DNA from: Saprospiraceae bacterium
GTDB taxonomy: Bacteria; Bacteroidota; Bacteroidia; Chitinophagales; Saprospiraceae
Direction of reading: 5' to 3'
Assembly (NCBI GenBank): GCA_028285545.1
Contig: JANQPA010000005.1
Coordinates: 1-64,000, forward strand
Length of the DNA stretch: 64,000 nucleotides
In this document: positions 36,137 through 46,004 of the stretch, one piece after another
Layout: the number at the start of each line of letters is the position of its first letter
Numbering within the stretch: position 1 is the first letter of the stretch
The notes under the pieces: model-generated
Database searches by the model: none
What the model saw: the letters and a program-made list of their open reading frames with translations, nothing else
Told to the model about the DNA's origin: nothing
Made by a program: the position numbers and the translations under genes

Positions 36137-37723
36137 CTAACCTTCTTCCGCCCGAAAACTCACAACAAGCCTTTGAATTTTTGGATCATTCTCAGGGCTC
36201 ATTGAAAAGAAGACCCGGATACGACCATTCTCAGTTTTTATGTTGAAACTTCCTCTTAATTGATTATAGGGATCCATAGAGCCAACATCAATAAAGGCAC
36301 CAGCTTTATTTAATTGTTCTTTTATTTGAGTCATTCTATGATTTCTGGACCGATCCAAATAGAAATTATCAGCCAGAATAGCTGCCTCTAAATCGGGGTC
36401 CCAATTTTGGATTAAATCGACCACCTGCTTTTGTCTTTTTTCGAGGATATCTGAAACAGGCAATTCTCTAGGATCGAGTTCGAGGGTTTCAAAAAGTAAA
36501 GCCTCGATTGCAGCTCTGGGTAGCGGTCCGGTATAGGTAAGGTTTCCAAATGCCATCACTCCTACTCCATAATCAGGAAAAAAGACGTAGTTACTTCCAT
36601 ATCCCGGCAAGGCTCCTCCATGTGAAACTGCTTTTATCCCATTACAGTCTCTTACAATAGATAAGCCATAACCATATCCTCTAAGATTAGGGCATGGGTC
36701 GCCCTTGTAATCGGTTCCCCCTGCACGCAAATAGGGATAATTAGGAGTATGCATTTCCCTTAAGGTGCTTCTCCTTACGGGCCCAGTATCATCACCATTT
36801 CTGGGAGGCCATGCAGATAAATGAAAGTTCACATATTTACTGAAATCTTCAATAGTAGTGATTAATCCCCCCATAGCTCCAAAGGCTCCATCGTGAAGAA
36901 TAGGTTCTGTTTTCCATTCTTCATCCTCCCATCGATAGCCTATGGCAAATTGATCTTTAGGAATTTCTTCAAACTCCCAATACGTATGGGTCATCCCTAA
37001 AGGTATCAGGATATTTTGCTGAATATATTCCTGGTAAGATGTCCCAGATACTTTTGAAACAATATTGCCAAGAATGGCATAGCCCAAATTGCTATATTCA
37101 TAATAGAGTCCTGGCACCGAAGAAAAGGAAAGTCCATCCTGAATCAATTCTATCAATGCTTCATTTGGCACTTCCAATTGGCGGTCGCCCCAGGGATTAT
37201 CCTCAGGAAAACCAGGTGTCATTGTCAATAAATTTTCAATATCAATGGGTGGAGAATCGTCAGTTAACATCTTTACATGGTCCATTTCGGGGATATACTT
37301 ACGCACCGGGTCTTCAAGAGAAAGTTTCCCCTCATCCCTAAGCTTTAAGATGGCCATGGCTGTAAAACTTTTAGTCATGGATGCAATTCTAAAGGCAGAA
37401 TTAACCGAAGAAGGGGTTTTATTCTCCAAATCGAGTACGCCACTAGCTCCTGAAACAACAAGATCTCCATCAACCACCACCCCATAGGCTATTCCTGGAA
37501 TGTTCCGACTGCTTGCATTTTCAGTAAAAATCTTTTCAAATTCATCAGCCGCACCTCGGATTTTTTCCACTCTGTCATTATTGGAGAAAACAGGAACCTG
37601 GTAGTTCTCAACAACTGCAAGCTCCTCCATGGATCCCATTTCTGGGGTTGTAGAATTGGGTGCATTACATTGGGAAATTAATAGTAGGACTAATAATCCC
37701 ATTAAGATGGTCAGGTGTTTCAT
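36137..37723 (-). CDS. beta-lactamase-fold serine hydrolase, lipoprotein
   Basis: A 528-residue periplasmic or surface lipoprotein with lipobox Cys19 (LISQCN). The catalytic domain (about 60-435) is of the class C beta-lactamase/penicillin-binding type: SMTK at 115-118 (Ser115, Lys118), YSN at 210-212 and HGG at 368-370. These are the three motifs of esterases and D-aminopeptidases in this fold; HGG replaces KTG, which argues against a true beta-lactamase. A C-terminal lipocalin-like extension (about 450-528) ends at the 36137 stop. The substrate is unknown. It is divergent from no gene; a MarR gene lies just upstream on the same strand and might regulate it. Confidence 0.85.
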   Translation of the reverse strand: MKHLTILMGLLVLLLISQCNAPNSTTPEMGSMEELAVVENYQVPVFSNNDRVEKIRGAADEFEKIFTENASSRNIPGIAYGVVVDGDLVVSGASGVLDLENKTPSSVNSAFRIASMTKSFTAMAILKLRDEGKLSLEDPVRKYIPEMDHVKMLTDDSPPIDIENLLTMTPGFPEDNPWGDRQLEVPNEALIELIQDGLSFSSVPGLYYEYSNLGYAILGNIVSKVSGTSYQEYIQQNILIPLGMTHTYWEFEEIPKDQFAIGYRWEDEEWKTEPILHDGAFGAMGGLITTIEDFSKYVNFHLSAWPPRNGDDTGPVRRSTLREMHTPNYPYLRAGGTDYKGDPCPNLRGYGYGLSIVRDCNGIKAVSHGGALPGYGSNYVFFPDYGVGVMAFGNLTYTGPLPRAAIEALLFETLELDPRELPVSDILEKRQKQVVDLIQNWDPDLEAAILADNFYLDRSRNHRMTQIKEQLNKAGAFIDVGSMDPYNQLRGSFNIKTENGRIRVFFSMSPENDPKIQRLVVSFRAEEG

Positions 37724-37804
37724 TTTTATTTATATAAAATATTGATAAATCTTTTTTAGCCATTGTTTTATCGAAAAGAAACAATTTCACTTAATTAAAG
37801 TAAA

Positions 37805-38242
37805 CTACTCTCTTATCTGGTTAAAAATCTTATTCAACATTTTTACCAGTTGATTAATTTCACTATCCTCTAAAGGGGCCCAAACATTCCGACGATACTC
37901 CCGTACCATGGGCATTAACCTTTTTATTAGGGTTTTGCCTTCTTTTGTGAGAGAAATTTTAAAACGCCTTCGGTCATCTGTATCCAGGAGCCTTTCCGTC
38001 AGATTTTTTTTGCATAATAAATCAATAATGCGAGTTATTGTGGGAGCGTCCTTAAAAGTCGCCTGGGCCAAATCGAGCTGACTCTGTCCATTTTTTTTAT
38101 CCAATTCTTGTAGTATCACCCATTGATCTACTGTTATCCCTGCATTGTCAGCCTTAAGTTTTTGTGAAAAAGATTGCTTCATTCTTTTTGCTGTACGTTC
38201 CAAAATGAATCCAGGTATTTCTTCTGCTCTTTTATCTTCCAT
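37805..38242 (-). CDS. MarR-family regulator
   Basis: A 145-residue winged-helix regulator. The wHTH (about residues 35-105) contains ITVDQWVILQELDKKNGQSQ, DLAQATFKDAPTITRIIDLL as recognition region and LLDTDDRRRFKISLTKEGK with the MarR wing DxDDRR. It lies 81 bases upstream of the serine hydrolase on the same strand, so the two may be co-transcribed. Its own operator was not identified, because the upstream gap is filled with repeats. Confidence 0.88.
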   Translation of the reverse strand: MEDKRAEEIPGFILERTAKRMKQSFSQKLKADNAGITVDQWVILQELDKKNGQSQLDLAQATFKDAPTITRIIDLLCKKNLTERLLDTDDRRRFKISLTKEGKTLIKRLMPMVREYRRNVWAPLEDSEINQLVKMLNKIFNQIRE

Positions 38243-38296
38243 CTTATATAGTTGTTGTGCGAATAGTTCAATTAAACAACAATATACGAATTTGTT

Positions 38297-38582
38297 GATA
38301 GTTGATTGGTTATTGGTTATTGGTTATTGGTTATTGGTTATTGGTTATTAGGGAATAGTGAAACTTTGATTTGTAGGTGAGTGTTAGTTAATGTGTTCAA
38401 GTTTACAAGTTAGCAAGTGTTCAAGTTGGCAAGTCAAAAACGTGGACACTTGAACACTTGAAAACTTACCTTCTTGAGTTTATGAAAAAAGGAAAAAATC
38501 TTTATTTTCAAAAAATGTTTCTATTGATTCCCAACAACTAATTAGAATCAACTGATAACTGACAACAGATAACCAATAACTA
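38297..38582. repeat. nested dyad of reiterated words incl. (ATTGGTT)6
   Basis: The left side has six copies of ATTGGTT (38305-38346) and then CAAGTGTTCAAGT (38414-38426). The right side has its exact complement ACTTGAACACTTG (38448-38460), and further out AACCAATAAC (from 38571), complementary to the ATTGGTT run. Inner and outer words thus form a nested symmetry filling the MarR-uvrC gap. Outer copies TTGATAGTTG and CAACTGATAACTG also match inversely. No ORF here. Confidence 0.7.
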
Positions 38583-38584
38583 AT

Positions 38585-40384
38585 ATGACCACTGAAGATT
38601 TTAAAAAGATCTCAGATACCTTACCAAAGCAGCCTGGCATATACAAGTTTAAAGATGAAGAAGGAGCGATTTTGTATGTAGGGAAGGCAAAGGATTTGAA
38701 AAAAAGGTTGAGTTCCTATTTTGGAAAAAGGAAGGACCGGGCTCATCGAACGCGTACTATGGTAAAGAATGCGGATCATATTACCTATACCATTGTAGAA
38801 ACGGAAGCTGATGCCCTTTTGTTAGAAAATACCTTAATTAAAAAGTACCAGCCCCGATATAATGTGATGCTTAAGGATGGGAAGTCTTATTCCTATATAT
38901 GTATTAAAAAAGAGCGTTTCCCCAGAGTTTTTATTACTCGCAATGTAATTAAAGACGGGTCTACTTATTTTGGGCCCTACACCTCAAAAAGTAGGCTTAA
39001 AATTATTTTAGATTTGATCAAATCCCTCTTTCCGCTGCGGACTTGTAATTTTAACCTTACAGAAGAAAACATCAAGGCCGGGAAATTTAAGGTATGCCTT
39101 GAGTATCATATCAAAAATTGCATTGGCCCTTGCGAAGGTTTGGAGGAAGAAGAAAGTTATAATGAGAAAATTCAGCAAATCAAAAATATACTTCGAGGGC
39201 ATTTCAGTGCTGTGGTCAGTCACTTTAAAAATCAAATGAAGATCTATGCCGAAAACCTTGAATTTGAAAAAGCACAGCAGCTAAAAGACAAACTCACCTC
39301 ATTTGAAGATTATCAAAGCAAATCAACTGTAGTAAGCACTACGATTCGGGATGTAGACGTTTTTTCCATTGCCTCAGATGAAAACGAAGCATATGTAAAT
39401 TATCTCAAAGTAGTGAATGGAGCTATTATTCATACACACACCCAAGAAATGGTCATCAATCTGGATGATGATGAAAAAGATCTATTGAGTTATACCATCG
39501 ATCACTTGCGAGAACGTTTTAATAGTATCTCCTCAGAGATCATTTTGCCTTATAAAATTCCCTTAACGGATAAAGATCTTCACATCACCGTTCCTAAAAT
39601 TGGAGATAAGAAAAAATTATTGGAGCTGTCTGAAAAAAATGTCAAATACTATTTATTACAAAAGAAAAAGCAAGAAGCAACCAAGGAACGCAAACAAACG
39701 CCTACAGAGCGAATTTTACGCACAATGCAAAAGGACCTTCAAATGGAGGCCCTTCCTATACATATAGAGTGCTTTGATAATTCAAATATCCAGGGTTCTA
39801 ACCCGGTTTCTTCCTGCGTTGTTTTCAAAAATGCAAAACCTTCTAAAAAAGATTATCGGCATTATAACATCAAAACGGTGGAAGGCCCCAATGATTTTGC
39901 CTCGATGGAGGAAGTCGTTTATCGTAGATATAAACGATTATTAAATGAAGATCAACCTTTACCGCAACTCATCATTATTGATGGAGGAAAAGGCCAGCTC
40001 AGTGCTTCGGTAAAAAGCCTGGACAAGCTGGGGATCAGAGATAAGGTTACCGTTATTGGAATCGCCAAACGCCTGGAAGAAATATTTTTCCCCAATGATC
40101 CTATTCCACTTTACATTGACAAAAAATCAGAATCTCTTAAAGTCATCCAACAGGCCCGAAATGAGGCCCACCGCTTTGCCATTAATTTCCATCGCGATCA
40201 AAGATCCCGAAATTTTTTAGGTACAGAACTTACCCAAATTCCAGGGATAGGAGATAAAACAGCTCAGAAATTATTATCTCATTTCGGTTCTGTAAAAAAG
40301 ATAAAAGCAGCTACAGTTACAGAATTAGCGGAGGTTGTCAGTCTATCAGCTGCTAAAAAAGTTAAAGAATATCTCGATAAATAA
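38585..40384 (+). CDS. uvrC: UvrABC nuclease subunit C
   Basis: A 599-residue nucleotide-excision-repair nuclease that cuts both sides of a lesion after UvrA/UvrB recognition. The GIY-YIG 3' nuclease domain begins with GIY at residues 18-20 and YVG at 31-33. Four Cys (CNF, VCLEYHIKNCIGPC) match the iron-sulfur set seen in UvrC. The UVR motif FEKAQQLKDKL lies near residue 222, and the RNase H-like 5' nuclease contains HIECFDNSNIQG and IDGGKGQL. A helix-hairpin-helix pair (IPGIGDKTAQKLLSHFG) closes the protein. Length is standard. The hutG-like gene starts two bases after it. Confidence 0.97.
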   Translation: MTTEDFKKISDTLPKQPGIYKFKDEEGAILYVGKAKDLKKRLSSYFGKRKDRAHRTRTMVKNADHITYTIVETEADALLLENTLIKKYQPRYNVMLKDGKSYSYICIKKERFPRVFITRNVIKDGSTYFGPYTSKSRLKIILDLIKSLFPLRTCNFNLTEENIKAGKFKVCLEYHIKNCIGPCEGLEEEESYNEKIQQIKNILRGHFSAVVSHFKNQMKIYAENLEFEKAQQLKDKLTSFEDYQSKSTVVSTTIRDVDVFSIASDENEAYVNYLKVVNGAIIHTHTQEMVINLDDDEKDLLSYTIDHLRERFNSISSEIILPYKIPLTDKDLHITVPKIGDKKKLLELSEKNVKYYLLQKKKQEATKERKQTPTERILRTMQKDLQMEALPIHIECFDNSNIQGSNPVSSCVVFKNAKPSKKDYRHYNIKTVEGPNDFASMEEVVYRRYKRLLNEDQPLPQLIIIDGGKGQLSASVKSLDKLGIRDKVTVIGIAKRLEEIFFPNDPIPLYIDKKSESLKVIQQARNEAHRFAINFHRDQRSRNFLGTELTQIPGIGDKTAQKLLSHFGSVKKIKAATVTELAEVVSLSAAKKVKEYLDK

Positions 40385-40386
40385 CT

Positions 40387-41199
40387 ATGAAATTATCTGA
40401 AATTACGCAGCCCGAATCTGGTACCTCACCTGTCCCTATTATCATCAGTGTGCCTCATGCTGGCACAAAATTCCCATCAGAATTAAAAAAAGACTACAAA
40501 AAAAGAATGCGTAAACAACTGGATGATACCGACTGGTTTGTCCATTGGCTTTATGATTTTGCACCTTCAATGGGCATCACCCTAATTAAAGCCAATCTAA
40601 GCAGATGGGTTATTGACTTAAATCGTGATCCTGAAAGTATACCCTTATACGAGGATGGTCGCTTAATTACCTCTATTACTCCCTCTACTGATTTCTATGG
40701 CAACAAACTTTATAAGTCAGAATCCAGGGAACCTGATGAAAAGGAAATTAATAGAAGATTAAAAAAATATTATTGGCCCTATTATCAGCAATTAAGAGTT
40801 CTAATGGGAGAACGAAAACAACAATTCGGGAAAGTTTTATTATGGGATGCCCACTCCATTAGACATTTGGTAAGTACCATTCAAAAAGAACCTTTTCCCG
40901 ATATGATTTTGGGAAATAATAATGAAAAAACTGCCCATCCAGCGCTTATCAAATCTGCTTTGCAAAGCCTATCTTCCGGAGACTTTGGAATCAGCCACAA
41001 TACGCCTTTTAAAGGCGGACATATCACCCGTTATTTTGGTCAACCCGAAAATAATATCCATGCCCTGCAATTGGAGATGAACAAAATTCTCTATATGGAT
41101 GACAACGAAATCACATATAATAAAGAGCGGGCAGAAAAAGTAAAAAAAGTATTAAAAAGAACGCTCAATAACCTAATTGAAACCATAAATTCTTTATGA
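40387..41199 (+). CDS. hutG: N-formylglutamate amidohydrolase
   Basis: A 270-residue enzyme of the N-formylglutamate amidohydrolase family, which splits formylglutamate to glutamate and formate. SVPHAGTKFP (residues about 18-27) carries the first metal His, DLNRDPES the acidic residues, and WDAHSI and GGHITRYFG the later motifs. It overlaps hutF by four bases (ATGA), so translation is coupled, and hutF makes its substrate. The pair is the last two steps of the five-step histidine route; hutH, hutU and hutI are not in the window. The hut symbol refers to the deformylase form. Confidence 0.85.
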   Translation: MKLSEITQPESGTSPVPIIISVPHAGTKFPSELKKDYKKRMRKQLDDTDWFVHWLYDFAPSMGITLIKANLSRWVIDLNRDPESIPLYEDGRLITSITPSTDFYGNKLYKSESREPDEKEINRRLKKYYWPYYQQLRVLMGERKQQFGKVLLWDAHSIRHLVSTIQKEPFPDMILGNNNEKTAHPALIKSALQSLSSGDFGISHNTPFKGGHITRYFGQPENNIHALQLEMNKILYMDDNEITYNKERAEKVKKVLKRTLNNLIETINSL

Positions 41200-42572
41200 A
41201 GACATATCATTTTAAAGGATTACTTCAAAATGACGGGTGGCTTGAAAATGTAGCTGTAAGGGTAGATGATGAAGGAAAAATTCTTTCTCTAAATCAGAAA
41301 AACAAATCGGATAACAATTCCGGAATTATTGAAGGGTTTGCCCTACCAGGATTTCAAAATGCTCATTCCCATGCTTTTCAATATGCTATGGCTGGTTTAG
41401 CAGAAAAGCATGAAGGGACTGCCAACTCTGATGATTTCTGGAGCTGGCGAGAGGCAATGTATCAACTGGCACTTAGCATGAATCCTGATCAAATGCAGGC
41501 TATAGCCACTATGTTGTATTCTGAAATGGCTCGACATGGCTATACCAATGTAGCAGAATTTCACTACGTCCATCATGATCAGCAAGGAAGACCTTACGCC
41601 AATTTAGCCGAAATGGGGAGTCGACTGGTAGCGGCAGCCAAAACAGCAGGTATTGGTATTACTCTAATCCCTATTTTTTATCAAAAGGGTGGTTTTGGGC
41701 AAAGCCCCAATGAAAGGCAAAGAAGGTTTATTTCACCCAATATTGACGAATATTTAAAATTACTGGAGGCCAGCAAAAATGCCTGTCAATTTTATGAGCA
41801 TGCCAACTTAGGTATAGGCATTCATTCTATGAGAGGAGTAGAACCTGATGTCATTGCAAAAATCGCAGAGATCGGGCCACAAGATTTACCCTTCCATATT
41901 CATATTTCAGAGCAGCTTAAGGAAGTTGAAGATTCTATACAATATCTTGGTCGACGTCCAGTAGAATGGTTACTGGAAAATGTCCGTTTAAATGATCGAT
42001 TTCACCTGGTTCATGCTACTCATTTGACGGATGAAGAATCAAGAGGTATTGCCAATAGTAAAGCTAATGTTGTTCTTTGTCCCAGTACTGAAGGAAATTT
42101 AGGAGATGGGCTTTTCCCTCTTAGAAAATATCAGAAAGAAGGTGGAAAGTGGAGCATTGGAACCGATAGCCATGTGGGCCTCAATCCATTGGAAGAATTA
42201 CGGATTTTGGATTATGGTCAACGCCTCATTTCTCATAAAAGAAATAGTTTTTATTCAAGCCAACAAGGAGATGGAGGAATGTATGCTCTGGAAATGGCTA
42301 CCATAACGGGCCGAAAAGCTATGGATAATTATACAAGTGACTTTTTTAAAATTGGCCAACCTCTTAATGCTTGTATTATTAATGCTTCAAGTCCTTTAAT
42401 CGCCTCTTCTTCTTTGGAAAACCTAGCTTCCACTATTGTTTATGCAAGCGATTCCCATATGCAACTAGGTGTAATTTCACACGGAAAAAGGATTGAAAAT
42501 AATCATCAGGAATCAGATTCTAAGATAAGAAGTGCCTTTTTGAATACGATAAAAGAGTTGAAGAATAGATAG
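41196..42572 (+). CDS. hutF: formimidoylglutamate deiminase
   Basis: A 458-residue amidohydrolase-superfamily enzyme converting N-formimidoyl-glutamate to N-formylglutamate and ammonia. Zinc ligands His57 and His59 are in FQNAHSHAFQ; the further ligands are in HIHISEQLKEVE and CHATHL-type HLVHATHLTDEE, and the Asp is in WSIGTDSHVGLNPLEE. The sequence WSWREAMYQLALSMNPDQ is characteristic of HutF and separates it from guanine or chlorohydrolases. It overlaps hutG by four bases. No signal peptide. The third frame in uvrC-hutG-hutF is continuous. Confidence 0.92.
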   Translation: MKTYHFKGLLQNDGWLENVAVRVDDEGKILSLNQKNKSDNNSGIIEGFALPGFQNAHSHAFQYAMAGLAEKHEGTANSDDFWSWREAMYQLALSMNPDQMQAIATMLYSEMARHGYTNVAEFHYVHHDQQGRPYANLAEMGSRLVAAAKTAGIGITLIPIFYQKGGFGQSPNERQRRFISPNIDEYLKLLEASKNACQFYEHANLGIGIHSMRGVEPDVIAKIAEIGPQDLPFHIHISEQLKEVEDSIQYLGRRPVEWLLENVRLNDRFHLVHATHLTDEESRGIANSKANVVLCPSTEGNLGDGLFPLRKYQKEGGKWSIGTDSHVGLNPLEELRILDYGQRLISHKRNSFYSSQQGDGGMYALEMATITGRKAMDNYTSDFFKIGQPLNACIINASSPLIASSSLENLASTIVYASDSHMQLGVISHGKRIENNHQESDSKIRSAFLNTIKELKNR

Positions 42573-42694
42573 AATTGTTTTTTGCTGCTGATATACTCTG
42601 ACTTAGACTGATATGCACCGTTTTGTTGACTTTAAGCTGATTTTTTTTCATAAATGTTGAAAGAGAAAGCACAATTTTTTCAACCTTTATGGCA

Positions 42695-43489
42695 TTATTT
42701 TCCCAAAAAATACTCGGCAACGTGCCTTGCTAAATTATCGATGAGAACAGTCCCCATTTCTGGAGTAGCCCCTCTGGCGTCTCCCAAAATTCCATTTGGA
42801 GCAAGCACATGGAGCCCTTCGCGAATAAGCTTCTCAAATACTTCTCCCTTAATTTCGTTAGCAAATCCTGGCTCTGCCAAATCCATTCGCACCAATTCTG
42901 GATGCATGTGCAGCATAATAGACGTTTCGGCTATGTCAGCATGCCCTCCTACCCTGCTACCCAGGCCTGAAAGGACTTCAATACCTTGCCGCCAGGTCTT
43001 GATGGTACCTTCTAAATCTGTAAAAGCTTTAACTTTTACTCCAGGCACCAATTGCTGAAGTGCAGGTAGCATTTCCTTTAAGGGGCCAAAATTCCCTCCG
43101 TGGGAAGGAATAATAAAAACTCTTTTAAATCCATGATGAGCAAGACTACTTACATAATCACTTACCATGGCTTCAAAAGTACTTTTCCTTAGAGTCAAAG
43201 AGCCTGCAAATGCCATATGGTGATTAGAACAACCTATTCGAATGGTAGGAGCGACCAAGGTTTTTCCAATTTTTTGAGCAACTGCCAATGCCAAAAATGT
43301 GCCGTGCTCTGCATCCATAAATAATGGTAGATGTGGACCATGCTGTTCTACAGCTCCACAGGCGAAAACAGCAGTGTTCCAACCTTGATTTAATAAGTCC
43401 TTAATGGCAGGTGAACGAAGGCGTTCTAATTGGATTTCTTGCTTTTCTATGTTTTTTTCTGACACGGATATTATTATTTTATTGTCCAA
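42695..43489 (-). CDS. creatininase-family amidohydrolase
   Basis: A 264-residue protein of the creatininase family. [19 protein letters not shown] carries the Glu and two His metal ligands, [12 protein letters not shown] and [12 protein letters not shown] the remaining ones. Besides creatininase, the family includes the mycofactocin peptidase MftE and FAPy deformylase-type enzymes, so the reaction is not certain. The longest start is TTG 43489, which would overlap the mutase stop by 11 bases; GTG 43465 is a good alternative that leaves a short gap. It is co-oriented with the mutase but has no known link to it. A convergent gap to hutF holds no gene. Confidence 0.8.
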   Translation of the reverse strand: MDNKIIISVSEKNIEKQEIQLERLRSPAIKDLLNQGWNTAVFACGAVEQHGPHLPLFMDAEHGTFLALAVAQKIGKTLVAPTIRIGCSNHHMAFAGSLTLRKSTFEAMVSDYVSSLAHHGFKRVFIIPSHGGNFGPLKEMLPALQQLVPGVKVKAFTDLEGTIKTWRQGIEVLSGLGSRVGGHADIAETSIMLHMHPELVRMDLAEPGFANEIKGEVFEKLIREGLHVLAPNGILGDARGATPEMGTVLIDNLARHVAEYFLGK

Positions 43490-45605
43490 TCAACACCTCC
43501 AATATCTGCTGTGCCGCTACAGCAATCTTTGTCCCAGGACCAAAAACACCTACAACTCCCTTGTCGTATAAATATTCATAATCCTGATGTGGGATTACGC
43601 CACCAACCACAACCATAATATCACCACGGCCAATATCTTCCAAAGCTTTGATGGTTTGAGGAACCAAGGTTTTATGACCCGCTGCAAGAGAAGATATTCC
43701 AAGGATATGAACATCATTTTCGGCCGCTTGCCGAGCAGCTTCAGAGGGCGTTTGGAATAAAGGTCCAATATCTACGTCAAACCCCAGGTCTGCAAAGCTG
43801 GTAGCGATTACTTTAGCTCCCCGATCATGGCCATCCTGACCCAATTTGGCTACCATGATGCGTGGTCTTCTACCCTCATGGGATTCAAACTTGTCAGCCA
43901 TTTCCAGGGCCTTTTTAAATTCTACATCCCTACTGATTTCGTTAGAGTACACTCCTGAAACAGATTGAGTATTAGCTTTAAACCGGCCAAATGCTTTTTC
44001 CATAGCAGTAGAAATTTCTCCAAGAGTAGCCCTTTTTCGTGCAGCCTCTATGGCATAAGCCAACAAATTCCCATTACCAGAAGCAGCACATTCATACAAT
44101 TTTTCCAGAGCCTGTTGGGTGGCTACCTCATCCCGGTCGGCCTTCAATTGATTTAGTCGAGTAATTTGAGATTCTTTTACTACTGTATTATCTACCTCCA
44201 GAATATCAATAGCTTCTTTTTCTTCTGGCACAAAAATATTTACCCCAATGATATGATCTTTTCCACTGTCAATACGAGCCTGTTTACGAGCGGCTGCCTC
44301 CTCGATTTTCAATTTAGGCAATCCATTTTCAATGGCTTTGGCCATGCCTCCTAATTCTTCCACTTCCTGGATAAGTGTCCAGGCTCTTTGTACCAGTTGA
44401 TCGGTCAGGTATTCTATATAATGTGATCCGGCCCAGGGGTCAACGGCTTTTACAATGTCTGTTTCCTTTTGGAGATAGATCTGGGTATCCCTGGCTATTT
44501 TAGCTGAAAAATCCGTAGGAAGAGCAATAGCTTCATCCAAAGAATTGGTATGTAATGATTGTGTTCCGCCCATAACTGCCGCCAAAGCTTCAATAGCAGT
44601 TCTGGCAATATTATTAAACGGATCTTGTTCGGTAAGACTCCAGCCTGAAGTTTGGCAATGTGTCCTTAGCATCATGGATTTGGGATTCTGGGGATCAAAT
44701 TGTTTGATCAGTTTGGCCCATAACATGCGCCCTGCCCGCATTTTAGCAATTTCCATAAAATGATTCATACCAATGCCCCAGAAAAAGGAAATACGAGGGG
44801 CAAAATCATCAATTTTCAAGCCTGCTTTAATACCTGCTCGAATGTATTCCAAGCCATCAGCTAGTGTGTAAGCCAATTCAATATCTGCCGGGGCACCCGC
44901 CTCATGCATATGATAACCACTAATACTAATGGAATTAAATCGAGGCATATTTTGAGCAGTATATTCAAAAATATCGGCAATGATTCTCATCGATGGCTGA
45001 GGAGGATAGATATAAGTATTTCGAACCATAAACTCCTTGAGAATATCATTCTGGATGGTACCACTAAGTTGAGCTTGTTGCACTCCTTGTTCTTCAGCAG
45101 CTACAATATAGAAGGCCATCACGGGGATAACCGCCCCGTTCATAGTCATGGACACTGACATTTTATCCAGAGGAATCTGATCAAACAAAGTTTTCATATC
45201 CTCTATACTATCGATGGCTACACCTGCTTTTCCAACATCCCCGGCCACTCGTTCGTGGTCAGAATCATAACCTCGGTGGGTAGCCAGGTCAAAGGCTACT
45301 GATAAACCCTTTTGTCCTTGTGCCAAATTGCGACGATAAAAGGCATTACTCTCTTCTGCCGTGGAAAAACCAGCATACTGGCGGATGGTCCAGGGTCTAA
45401 CCGCATACATGGAACTATAAGGTCCTCGCAGGAATGGAGGCAGGCCAGCAACATAAGAAGGATGTGTCAAATCTTCTATATCTTTTTGCGAAAATTGAGC
45501 TTTAACCTTAATTTTTTCTGGTGTTTCCCATGATTGTTCTTCACCATTCTGGCTACTCAATATTTGCAAATCCAATTCTATCTTACTGAAATCCGGACGT
45601 CCCAT
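43479..45605 (-). CDS. methylmalonyl-CoA mutase, large (catalytic) subunit
   Basis: About 708 residues. The TIM barrel has [36 protein letters not shown] and [18 protein letters not shown], the substrate-binding parts of the mutase large subunit; [19 protein letters not shown] and [20 protein letters not shown] follow. The C-terminal B12 domain has [20 protein letters not shown], where the His binds cobalt. It interconverts methylmalonyl-CoA and succinyl-CoA and fits the epimerase at 25948. The frame is open to 45659, but [10 protein letters not shown] at 45605 is the usual start. No small subunit gene lies beside it, so either that subunit is elsewhere or this is a homodimeric type. Confidence 0.93.
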   Translation of the reverse strand: MGRPDFSKIELDLQILSSQNGEEQSWETPEKIKVKAQFSQKDIEDLTHPSYVAGLPPFLRGPYSSMYAVRPWTIRQYAGFSTAEESNAFYRRNLAQGQKGLSVAFDLATHRGYDSDHERVAGDVGKAGVAIDSIEDMKTLFDQIPLDKMSVSMTMNGAVIPVMAFYIVAAEEQGVQQAQLSGTIQNDILKEFMVRNTYIYPPQPSMRIIADIFEYTAQNMPRFNSISISGYHMHEAGAPADIELAYTLADGLEYIRAGIKAGLKIDDFAPRISFFWGIGMNHFMEIAKMRAGRMLWAKLIKQFDPQNPKSMMLRTHCQTSGWSLTEQDPFNNIARTAIEALAAVMGGTQSLHTNSLDEAIALPTDFSAKIARDTQIYLQKETDIVKAVDPWAGSHYIEYLTDQLVQRAWTLIQEVEELGGMAKAIENGLPKLKIEEAAARKQARIDSGKDHIIGVNIFVPEEKEAIDILEVDNTVVKESQITRLNQLKADRDEVATQQALEKLYECAASGNGNLLAYAIEAARKRATLGEISTAMEKAFGRFKANTQSVSGVYSNEISRDVEFKKALEMADKFESHEGRRPRIMVAKLGQDGHDRGAKVIATSFADLGFDVDIGPLFQTPSEAARQAAENDVHILGISSLAAGHKTLVPQTIKALEDIGRGDIMVVVGGVIPHQDYEYLYDKGVVGVFGPGTKIAVAAQQILEVLIGQ

Positions 45606-46004
45606 AATTGAAAGTTTCTTTCTACATTCATAAAAAATACAATTCATCCCTAAAATCAAAATAATGATAATTCATTGGATTTTCAGGAAATTAAAAGAAG
45701 TAAAGTTACCACCTTCGTTCTTCAGGAAGCAATCCGCCTAAAGCGGAAGAAATAAATTGTAATCAAAAAAACAATCTACTTCTACTTTAATTCTATTACT
45801 TCCATCTACTTCCCTTTGTATCAGACATTTTAATCATTGAATTAAAAATTATGGGTGACTCATATTCTACCTAAAATATACTACTACACTAACATACTTG
45901 CTTTTTATGGTTTGGCAAAAAATGTAAGGCGAATTGTTTTTGGCAAAGAAAAAACATCCACCGAAAATACATATCATAGCATCTATTGACTAAAACACCC
46001 AGTG
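45606..46004. other. 399-base gap containing a GAAGTA/TACTTC dyad
   Basis: Divergent gap between the mutase and MORN genes; both promoters should lie here. The right two-thirds (45813-46004) have no recognised element; the rest is the dyad at 45697-45812. Confidence 0.5.
45697..45812. repeat. GAAGTA/TACTTC dyad element, degenerate copy
   Basis: GAAGTA at 45697-45702 on the left is answered by TACTTC at 45777-45782, 45797-45802 and 45807-45812 on the right. Inside lies TCCGC-CTAAA-GCGGA (45733-45747). The layout parallels the better formed element at 49732-49867. Confidence 0.65.

Noticed and set aside
38305-38346. CRISPR-like array at the heptamer repeat
   Set aside because: Units are seven bases without spacers; a simple tandem repeat. 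No cas genes in the window.
45606-45659. Longer N terminus for the methylmalonyl-CoA mutase
   Set aside because: The 18 extra residues are Cys- and Lys-rich and do not fit the family; MGRPDFSK at 45605 is the usual start.
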